Assembly (NCBI RefSeq): GCF_001905725.1
Contig: NZ_LIWB01000009.1
Location: 124,001 to 188,000 of the forward strand
Direction of reading: 5' to 3'
Length of the DNA stretch: 64,000 bases
DNA from: Streptomyces sp. CB02400
GTDB taxonomy: Bacteria > Actinomycetota > Actinomycetes > Streptomycetales > Streptomycetaceae
A program made the position numbers and the translations under genes. How positions within the stretch are numbered: the stretch's first letter is position 1; the number at the start of each line of letters is the position of its first letter. This document shows, in pieces, positions 57,932 to 64,000 of this stretch. The notes beneath the pieces were generated by a model that was given only the letters and a program-made list of their open reading frames with translations, was not told the DNA's origin and searched no databases.

Positions 57932-58726
57932 ATGATGGGACCAGCACACTCACTGTCGGGCGCCGCGGCCTGGCTCGGGGTCGGCGCGGCGACGGCCGCG
58001 GCCGGACACCCCATGCCCTGGCCGGTGCTCCTGGCCGGCGCCCTGATCTGCGCCGGTGCCGCGCTCGCCCCCGACCTGGACCACAAGGCGGCCACCATCT
58101 CGCGGGCCTTCGGGCCCCTGTCCCGCTGGCTGTGCGAGATCGTCGACAAGCTGTCCTACGCCGTCTACAAGGCCACCAAGAAGCAGGGCGACCCGCGCCG
58201 CTCCGGCGGGCACCGCACGCTCACGCACACCTGGCTGTGGGCGGTGCTGATCGGTGCCGGCACCGCGGTCCTGGCGATCACGGGCGGCCGCTGGGCGGTG
58301 CTGGCCATCCTCTTCGTGCACATGGTGCTGGCCATCGAGGGCCTGCTGTGGCGGGCGACGCGCGGCTCCAGCAGCGATGTCCTGGTGTGGCTGCTGGCCG
58401 CGACCAGCGCCTGGATCCTCGCGGGCGTCCTGGACGAGCCGGGCCACGGCGCGAACTGGCTGTTCACCGAGCCGGGCCAGGAGTACCTGTGGCTGGGGCT
58501 GCCGGTCATTCTGGGCGCGCTGGTGCACGACATCGGGGACGCGCTGACCGTCTCCGGCTGCCCGATCCTGTGGCCGATACCGGTGGGCCGCAAGCGCTGG
58601 TACCCGATCGGCCCGCCGAAGGCGATGCGGTTCCGGGCGGGCAGCTGGGTGGAGCTGAAGGTGCTGATGCCCGTGTTCATGCTGCTGGGCGGAGTGGGCT
58701 GCGCGGCGGCGCTCAACGTGATCTGA
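57932..58726 (+). CDS. DUF457/YdjM-like membrane-bound metal-dependent hydrolase
   Basis: 264 residues with five or six membrane helices. The family signature MMGPAHSLSGAAAWLG at the start and PDLDHKAATISRAFGP, GGHRTLTHTWLW carry the His/Asp pattern of YdjM-type proteins. In B. subtilis relatives (LexA regulon) the function is unclear; in others the activity is called metal-dependent hydrolase. Start ATG 57932 is chosen since it gives the family N-terminus; ATG 57914 would add six residues. It ends 20 bp from the convergent L31 gene. Confidence 0.85.
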   Translation: MMGPAHSLSGAAAWLGVGAATAAAGHPMPWPVLLAGALICAGAALAPDLDHKAATISRAFGPLSRWLCEIVDKLSYAVYKATKKQGDPRRSGGHRTLTHTWLWAVLIGAGTAVLAITGGRWAVLAILFVHMVLAIEGLLWRATRGSSSDVLVWLLAATSAWILAGVLDEPGHGANWLFTEPGQEYLWLGLPVILGALVHDIGDALTVSGCPILWPIPVGRKRWYPIGPPKAMRFRAGSWVELKVLMPVFMLLGGVGCAAALNVI

Positions 58727-58746
58727 GGGACGCGCCCGTCCGGGAC

Positions 58747-59001
58747 TCAGCCGGAACCCTCACCGCCGTACCGGCGCTCGAAGCGGGCGACGCGGCCCTC
58801 CGTGTCCACTGTCCGGGCCCTGCCCGTGTAGAACGGGTGGCTCTCCGAGGAGATCTCCACCTCCACCACCGGGTAGGTCTCGCCGTCGTCCCACTCGATG
58901 GTCCGGTCGCTGGTCGCGGTGGACCGGGTGAGGAAGGCGTATCCGGCGGCACGGTCCCGGAAGACGACCGGGTGGTAGTCGGGGTGCTTGTCCTGCTGCA
59001 T
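58747..59001 (-). CDS. rpmE2: Type B 50S ribosomal protein L31
   Basis: 84 residues (MQQDKHPDYHPVVFRDRAAGYAFLTRSTATS to RRYGGEGSG). The zinc-binding cysteines of type A L31 are absent, so this is the C-minus paralogue used when zinc is scarce. In Streptomyces such genes are often under Zur control, yet I see no obvious Zur box immediately upstream; it follows the DUF5709 gene after 15 bp and may be transcribed from there. GGAG lies a few bases before the ATG. Confidence 0.95.
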   Translation of the reverse strand: MQQDKHPDYHPVVFRDRAAGYAFLTRSTATSDRTIEWDDGETYPVVEVEISSESHPFYTGRARTVDTEGRVARFERRYGGEGSG

Positions 59002-59016
59002 GGGTGCTCCTCGGGG

Positions 59017-59487
59017 TCAGCCCGGCAGGTTGTCCTCGTCGACGACGTGCATCGCGGCCTCTTCGGCGGAGGCGGCCGCGCCGTCGATGCCGACGTCCAT
59101 GGCGACCAGGGCCTCCTCCTCGTCCTCGTGCGCCCCTTCGTCGGGAGCCACGAGCCGGCCGGAGCGTGCGGCTCCGACCTCGTCGTCCAGGAGTTCCCCG
59201 TCGGTGTCCTGGGAATCGCCCAGGCCGTCGCCGTCGGGTGCGAGGGAGTCGGGCTGCTCCTCGGCGAGCCGCTGTTCCAGCGTCTCGCCCCGGTGGCGTT
59301 CCCCAGCCGTCACGCCGGTGTGCTCCACCGCCCAGGGACGTTCCGGCGGGGACCAGCCCCGGTCGAGGGGATCGTCGACCCCGTCGTACTCAAGGGTGTC
59401 CTCCGCGTCGAGCAGCCCGGTGTCCTCCCTCTGCTCGGAACCGTCGGGCTGGTAGACGTCGTCTCCCCATCCGTCGGCGCTGTTCAC
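59017..59487 (-). CDS. DUF5709 protein
   Basis: 156 residues, very acidic (Asp and Glu) and without hydrophobic segments, of the actinobacterial DUF5709 family: WGDDVYQPDGSEQREDTGLLDAEDTLEYDGVDDPLDRGWSPPERPW is its hallmark start, with HRGETLEQRLAEEQPD in the middle. Function unknown; probably largely disordered. GGAGG precedes GTG 59487. It lies directly before rpmE2. Confidence 0.88.
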   Translation of the reverse strand: MNSADGWGDDVYQPDGSEQREDTGLLDAEDTLEYDGVDDPLDRGWSPPERPWAVEHTGVTAGERHRGETLEQRLAEEQPDSLAPDGDGLGDSQDTDGELLDDEVGAARSGRLVAPDEGAHEDEEEALVAMDVGIDGAAASAEEAAMHVVDEDNLPG

Positions 59488-59961
59488 AGGTACCTCCAGG
59501 GGGTGGGGACGGGCCCCTTCTCACCGCGGACCGCGGCGGGTCGCCGCTGCACGGGGCACTGGCGCCGTCCGTGCCCGGTCCACCGGGCCCCGGGCGCCCC
59601 CGAGCCGGTGCCTGACTCCAGCCTTCCACCGGATCTCCCCACCGCGCAACGGCACACCCCCGGCGGGCTGCGCGCCCGGGACCCTCACCCCGCCCCGCCC
59701 GGCACCCCCGCCGATACCCCGCCCCACGGCCCGGAACCGTCCCCGGGCCAGAAGCCCCGCACGGGTACGGCCGCCGGTGCGGGCCGCGTTCCCCGGTCCC
59801 ACTGCTGTCGGGGGCGTCGGATGTCCTGGGCCGGCGGCCGGCTAGGGGTGCGGCATGGTGCCGCCGGTCCGGGCTGCGGGGTTCCGGGCCGGCCCGAGGT
59901 CGCCCCGGCAGGCCGGAGGGGACCTCGCCCGCAGGCCCGCCCCCGCCGGGGCGGCGCATGT
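59488..59961. other. 474-bp GC-rich intergenic region without a gene
   Basis: No frame has a start with a ribosome site and a plausible composition. The stretch is unusually C- and G-rich, with several short inverted repeats (for example GGCCGGCGGCCGG near 59832). It separates the ABC exporter operon from the DUF5709-L31 pair, both on the minus strand, and should hold a terminator and a promoter that I cannot place. Confidence 0.5.
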
Positions 59962-61743
59962 TCAGCCGTGCCAGGACCGCCACAGTGCCGCGTACGCCCC
60001 GTCCGCCGCGACCAGGTCGTCGTGGCTGCCCAGTTCGCTGATGCGGCCGTCCTCCACGACGGCGATGACGTCCGCGTCATGGGCGGTGTGCAGGCGGTGG
60101 GCGATGGCGACGACGGTCCTGCCGTCCAGGACACGGGCCAGGGAGCGTTCCAGGTGCCGTGCCGCACGCGGGTCGAGCAGCGAGGTCGCCTCGTCCAGGA
60201 CCAGCGTGTGCGGGTCGGCCAGCACCAGCCGGGCCAGCGCGATCTGCTGGGCCTGGGCCGGGGTGAGCGCGAACCCGCCGGAGCCGACCTCGGTGTCCAG
60301 GCCCTCGTCCAGCGCACGGGCCCAGCCGTCCGCGTCGACCGCCCCGAGCGCCGCCCACAGCTCGGCGTCCTCCGCGTTCGTCCTGGCGAGCCGCAGGTTG
60401 TCGCGCAGGGAGCCCACGAAGACGTGGTGCTCCTGGTTGACCAGGGCCACATGCTCCCGGACCCGTTCCGCGGTCATCCGCGACAGCTCGGCATCGCCCA
60501 GGGTGACCCGCCCGCCCCGGGGCGCGTAGATCCCGGCGAGCAGCCGGCCCAGGGTGGACTTGCCCGCGCCCGAGGGACCGACCAGTGCCAGCCTGGTCCC
60601 GGGGGAGACCTCCAGGGACACCTTGCGCAGGACGTCCACGCCCTCCAGGTAGCCGAAGCGCACCTTGTCCGCGTGCACCCGGCGCCCCTCGGGAGCAAGA
60701 CCGGCGTCACCGGCGTCGGGCTCGATGTCCCGGACCCCGACCAGCCGGGCCAGCGACACCTGCGCCACCTGCAGCTCGTCGTACCAGCGCAGGATCAGCC
60801 CCACCGGGTCGACGAGCATCTGCGCGATCAGCGCGCCCGTGGTCAGCTGGCCGACACCGATCCAGCCCTGCAGGACGAACACCCCGCCGATCATCAGCAC
60901 CGAGCCGAGCACGGTGACGTGGGTGATGTTGACGACGGGGAAGAGCACCGACCGCAGCCAGAGGGTGTAGCGCTCCCAGGCCGTCCACTCCTTGACCCGC
61001 TGGTCCGACAGCGCCACACGACGCGCGCCGAGGCGGTGCGCCTCCACGGTCCGCCCCGCGTCCACGGTCTCGGCGAGCGCGGCGGCCACGGCGGCGTACC
61101 CGGCGGCCTCCGAGCGGTAGGCGGCCGGTGCCCGCCGGAAGTACCAGCGGCAGCCGATCACCAGCAGCGGCACGGCGAGCAGCACGGCCGGCGCCAGCTC
61201 GGGTGCCGTGACGACCAGTCCGCCCAGCAGCAGCACCGCCCACACCACGCCGATGGCAAGCTGGGGCACGGCCTCGCGCATGGCGTTGCCGAGCCGGTCG
61301 ATGTCGGTCGTGATCCGCGACAGCAGATCACCCGTGCCCGCCCGTTCCAGCACACCCGGCGGCAGCCCGACCGACCGCACCAGGAAGTCCTCGCGCAGAT
61401 CGGCCAGCATCCGCTCGCCGAGCATCGCCCCGCGCAGCCGTACCTGCCGGACGAACACCGCCTGGAGGACCAGCGCGAGCACGAACAGCGTGACCGTGAG
61501 CCCCAGATACAGCTCCCGTTCCCGGTCCGAGACCCGTTCCACCAGCCCGCCCAGCAGATACGGGCCCACCATCGAGGCGAGCACGGCGACCGTGTTCACG
61601 GTGATCAGCAGCACGAAGGCCCGGCGGTGCCTGCGCAGCAGCTCGCCCACGTAGGCGCGGACGGTCGCGGGCGCGCCCACCGGCAGCGTGCTGGCCGCGG
61701 TCGGGGCCGCCGGGTCGTAGGCCGGTGGCGCCACGCCGATCAT
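59962..61743 (-). CDS. ABC exporter half-transporter, subunit with functional Walker A and degenerate signature
   Basis: 593 residues: six membrane helices (about 30-310) and a nucleotide-binding domain. Walker A is GPSGAGKST, Walker B TLVLDEATSLLD, the H-loop IAHRL; all intact. The signature LSGGQ is replaced by LTPAQAQQIALARL. It starts in an ATGA overlap with the upstream half-transporter, so they form a heterodimer. The one canonical ATP site would combine this Walker A/B with the partner's LSGGQ. The substrate is unknown; lipids or drugs are typical. Confidence 0.92.
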   Translation of the reverse strand: MIGVAPPAYDPAAPTAASTLPVGAPATVRAYVGELLRRHRRAFVLLITVNTVAVLASMVGPYLLGGLVERVSDRERELYLGLTVTLFVLALVLQAVFVRQVRLRGAMLGERMLADLREDFLVRSVGLPPGVLERAGTGDLLSRITTDIDRLGNAMREAVPQLAIGVVWAVLLLGGLVVTAPELAPAVLLAVPLLVIGCRWYFRRAPAAYRSEAAGYAAVAAALAETVDAGRTVEAHRLGARRVALSDQRVKEWTAWERYTLWLRSVLFPVVNITHVTVLGSVLMIGGVFVLQGWIGVGQLTTGALIAQMLVDPVGLILRWYDELQVAQVSLARLVGVRDIEPDAGDAGLAPEGRRVHADKVRFGYLEGVDVLRKVSLEVSPGTRLALVGPSGAGKSTLGRLLAGIYAPRGGRVTLGDAELSRMTAERVREHVALVNQEHHVFVGSLRDNLRLARTNAEDAELWAALGAVDADGWARALDEGLDTEVGSGGFALTPAQAQQIALARLVLADPHTLVLDEATSLLDPRAARHLERSLARVLDGRTVVAIAHRLHTAHDADVIAVVEDGRISELGSHDDLVAADGAYAALWRSWHG

Positions 61744-63572
61744 GCTGTCTCCTCGATCTCTTCCAGTTCTTCCAGTCCGTGCAGGACCTCGTCCTCGCGC
61801 AGGACGCCGCCCTCGTCCAGGACCTCCGCCGACGCGGCCTCGTCCTCGGTCTCGCGCGTCACCACGGCCCGGTACCGGGGCTCGGTGCGCACCAGTTCGC
61901 GGTGGTCGCCGACCGCCGCGACGGTGTCGCCGTGCAGGAACACCACCCGGTCGGCGCGGTCCAGCAGCAGCGGGGACGAGGTGAACACCACGGTGGTGCG
62001 CCGCGCCCGCAGTTCGCGCACGCCCTGGGCGATACGGGCCTCGGTGTGCGAGTCGACGGCCGAGGTCGGCTCGTCCAGGACGAGCACCTCCGGGTCCGTG
62101 ACCAGCGACCGGGCCAGCGCGAGCCGCTGGCGCTGCCCGCCGGACAGGGACCGCCCGCGCTCGGTGATCCGCGCGTCCATCGGGTCGTCGGCGTCCACCG
62201 AGCCCTGCACCAGCGCCGCCAGCACGTCCCCGCACTGCGCGGCGTCCAGCGCGTCGCGCGGGTCGACCGCGCCGGACGCGGGCACGTCGAGCAGTTCGCG
62301 CAGGGTGCCGGAGAGCAGCACCGGATCCTTGTCCTGCACGAGGACGGCCCGGCGGGCGGAGTCCAGCGGCAGTTCGTCGAGCGGCACCCCGCCGAGCAGC
62401 ACCGGGGTGCCCCGCTCGGAGGCGTGCCCGCCGAGCCGTTCGGCCAGCCGTCCCGCCGCGTCCGGGTCCCCGCACACCACGGCGGTGAGCCGGCCCGTGG
62501 GGGCGAGCAGACCGGTCTCCGGGTCGTACAGGTCCCCGGCCGGGTCCTCGGCGGCGCGCGATCCCGCGGTGTCCGTGGCCCGCTCCAGCGACAGCACGCG
62601 CGCGGCCCGCTTCGCCGAGGGACGCGAGAAGGAGTACGCCATCGCGATCTCCTCGAAGTGCCGCAGCGGGTAGGTGAGCACCATGACCGAGCTGTAGACG
62701 GTGACCAGTTCACCGACGGCGATCCGGCCCTCGCGGGCGAGATGGACGCCGTACCAGACCACCGTGATCAGCAGGATCCCCGGCAGCAGCACCTGGATCG
62801 CGGCGATCAGGGCCCACATCCTGGCGCTGCGCACGGCGGCGTGGCGGACCTCCTGGGAGGCGCGGCGGTAGCGGTCGAGGAACAGTTCCTCGCCGCCGAT
62901 GCCGCGCAGCACGCGCAGCCCGGCGACGGTGTCCGAGGCGAGCTCGGTGGCCCGGCCGGCCTTCTCGCGCTGGACGTCCGCCCGCCGGGTGGCGCGGGGC
63001 AGCAGCGGCAGCACCGCGATCGCCAGCACCGGCAGTCCCACGGCGACGACGACGCCCAGCGCCGGCTGGTAGACGACCAGGCCGACGCAGACCAGCACGA
63101 TGGTGACCGCCGCCGCGGTGAACCGCGACAGGGCCTCCACGAACCACCCGATCTTCTCGACGTCGCCGGTGGAGACCGCCACGACCTCCCCGGCGGCGAC
63201 CCGCCGGGTCAGCGCGGAGCCCAGCGTCGCCGCCTTGCGGGCCAGCAGCTGCTGGACGCGGGCGGCGGCGGTGATCCAGTTGGTGACGGCGGCGCGGTGC
63301 AGGAAGGTGTCGCCGATGGCGTTGCCCGCGCAGGCCAGCGCCATCAGGCCGCCGGCCAGCGCGAGCCGGCCGCCGGAGCGGTCGACCGCGGCCTGGACGG
63401 CGACGCCGACGCAGAACGGCAGCGAGGCCACGGAGGCGAAGTGCAGCAGGCCCCAGGCCAGCGACTTGAGCTGCCCGGACAGCTGATTCCGGAAGAGCCA
63501 CCACAGGAATCGGGGACCCGAGCGCGCGTCGGGCACCCCCGGGTCGGGAAACGGAAGGCCTTGAATCTGCAT
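61740..63572 (-). CDS. ABC exporter half-transporter, subunit with degenerate Walker A
   Basis: 610 residues: a membrane domain (helices about 30-310) and an NBD whose Walker A reads VVCGDPDAAGRLAERL, with no GK[ST], so it cannot bind ATP normally. The signature LSGGQRQRLALARS and Walker B VLVLDEPTSAVD are intact, while the H-loop histidine is missing (VVFTSSPLLLD). Thus this chain contributes LSGGQ to the partner's site only. ATG 63572 is used, with a weak GGGA upstream. The first gene of the operon; a MarR gene ends about 190 bp upstream on the same strand and may control it. Confidence 0.9.
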   Translation of the reverse strand: MQIQGLPFPDPGVPDARSGPRFLWWLFRNQLSGQLKSLAWGLLHFASVASLPFCVGVAVQAAVDRSGGRLALAGGLMALACAGNAIGDTFLHRAAVTNWITAAARVQQLLARKAATLGSALTRRVAAGEVVAVSTGDVEKIGWFVEALSRFTAAAVTIVLVCVGLVVYQPALGVVVAVGLPVLAIAVLPLLPRATRRADVQREKAGRATELASDTVAGLRVLRGIGGEELFLDRYRRASQEVRHAAVRSARMWALIAAIQVLLPGILLITVVWYGVHLAREGRIAVGELVTVYSSVMVLTYPLRHFEEIAMAYSFSRPSAKRAARVLSLERATDTAGSRAAEDPAGDLYDPETGLLAPTGRLTAVVCGDPDAAGRLAERLGGHASERGTPVLLGGVPLDELPLDSARRAVLVQDKDPVLLSGTLRELLDVPASGAVDPRDALDAAQCGDVLAALVQGSVDADDPMDARITERGRSLSGGQRQRLALARSLVTDPEVLVLDEPTSAVDSHTEARIAQGVRELRARRTTVVFTSSPLLLDRADRVVFLHGDTVAAVGDHRELVRTEPRYRAVVTRETEDEAASAEVLDEGGVLREDEVLHGLEELEEIEETA

Positions 63573-63763
63573 GACGTCCCAGTGGCTCGGATCAGGGGGT
63601 GGCGGAAACGGGAGAAAGACGGAGGCGCGCAGTCCGAGGACGGCGGCAGCAAACCGTGACAGGTTGACCCCGCTACGTACCGGGAGGCAAACGGTTTTCC
63701 ACACGACCGCACAGAACCGGCGGTCCGGGTGGCCGGCACCGCCGTACCGTCACGTCACACGGG

Positions 63764-64000
63764 TCATACGGACGCGTCGCCGCACCGCGCGGGGACCGTC
63801 CCGTCGATCAGGGTGTCCAGCAACTCGCCCAGGGCCTCGCGCTGGGCGTCCCCCAGCGGGGCCAGGATCTCCTCCGCGGCGGACCGGCGCGCGGCGCGCA
63901 GTTCCCGCAGGGCCGCGCGCCCGTCGTCGGTGAGCTCGATCCGGATCACCCGCCGATTGGCCGGATCCGGCACCCGCCGCACCTTGCCGTTCGCCTCCAG
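63764..64000 (-). CDS. C-terminal part of a MarR-family regulator (truncated by window edge)
   Basis: The last 78 codons of a MarR-type regulator; the start lies beyond base 64000. The wing of the winged helix is visible (GKVRRVPDPANRRVIRIELTDDGRA), followed by the dimerisation helices (LRELRAARRSAAEEILAPLGDAQREALGELLDTLI). It lies upstream of and co-directional with the ABC exporter operon, a classical pairing for drug-responsive exporter control. The DNA-recognition helix is outside the window. Confidence 0.88.
   Translation of the reverse strand: MEANGKVRRVPDPANRRVIRIELTDDGRAALRELRAARRSAAEEILAPLGDAQREALGELLDTLIDGTVPARCGDASV

Noticed and set aside
54772..62673. 2633-codon plus-strand open frame
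   Set aside because: It is the antisense shadow of the thioesterase, helicase and ABC exporter genes; no domain, and no ribosome site at its start.
1..64000. tRNA, rRNA, riboswitch or transposon features
   Set aside because: I looked along the window and saw no CCA-ended cloverleaf, rRNA-like tract, recognisable riboswitch core, transposase frame or terminal inverted repeats. A covariance-model search could still find weak ones.

Overview
The window is high-GC actinobacterial chromosome, almost certainly Streptomyces. Third codon positions are nearly all G or C, GTG starts are common, four-base ATGA/GTGA stop-start overlaps are frequent, and typical Streptomyces families are present: a conservon (roadblock, DUF742, small GTPase), MurT/GatD, a LytS/LytTR system with an SSS symporter, a DUF3516 helicase, DUF5709 and zinc-free L31. 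From memory, the order pfkA ... xylB/xylA ... L31 ... ABC pair resembles the S. coelicolor SCO12xx to SCO11xx stretch read backwards; I could not check this. I see no rRNA, tRNA, CRISPR array, insertion sequence, prophage or secondary-metabolite cluster.

Layout. 1-5.6 kb: the end of a secreted TAP-like hydrolase, a PlsC acyltransferase, an RpiB-like isomerase and two coupled SpoIIE-type phosphatases carrying PAS, GAF and ATPase sensor domains. 5.6-8.3 kb: an Lrp regulator, a DDAH-type hydrolase and ornithine aminotransferase, forming an arginine-derivative catabolic unit. 8.4-12.5 kb: a LytTR regulator, DUF485 protein, SSS symporter and LytS-type kinase in one operon. 12.5-17 kb: a Ser/Thr kinase coupled to a PASTA lipoprotein, and a CtaG-like membrane protein. 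17-21 kb: 6-phosphofructokinase, the lipid II amidation pair GatD/MurT and peptide deformylase. 21-33 kb: acyl-CoA metabolism (a TetR regulator with a divergent dehydrogenase, and a quinone oxidoreductase plus two acyl-CoA dehydrogenases in one operon), an aldehyde dehydrogenase, NUDIX plus ATP-dependent DNA ligase, and a divergent thioredoxin-reductase-like/XRE-cupin pair.

33-39 kb: a GDPD-like secreted phosphodiesterase, small proteins, and the xylose locus (ROK regulator, xylB, divergent xylA). A 14-bp tandem array lies between xylB and the regulator gene. 39-47.6 kb: a SWIM/SNF2 pair, a secreted esterase, two unassigned proteins and a methyltransferase. 47.7-54.4 kb: an MHYT membrane protein, then a full conservon (cvnA, cvnB, cvnC, cvnD), a second roadblock protein and a DUF6397 protein. 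The cvnA frame is broken at a run of seven C; as written it fuses in frame to cvnB. 54.4-64 kb: TesB thioesterase, DUF3516 helicase, a DUF457-like membrane protein, L31, DUF5709, an asymmetric heterodimeric ABC exporter and the end of a MarR regulator.

The most unusual items are the C7 frameshift in the conservon, the 14-bp minisatellite of about 19 units upstream of the xyl regulator, the ABC exporter in which one subunit lacks the P-loop lysine while the other lacks the signature motif, and several palindromes in divergent promoter regions. I found no clear candidate for a wholly new system; the conservon with its second roadblock subunit is the nearest thing.
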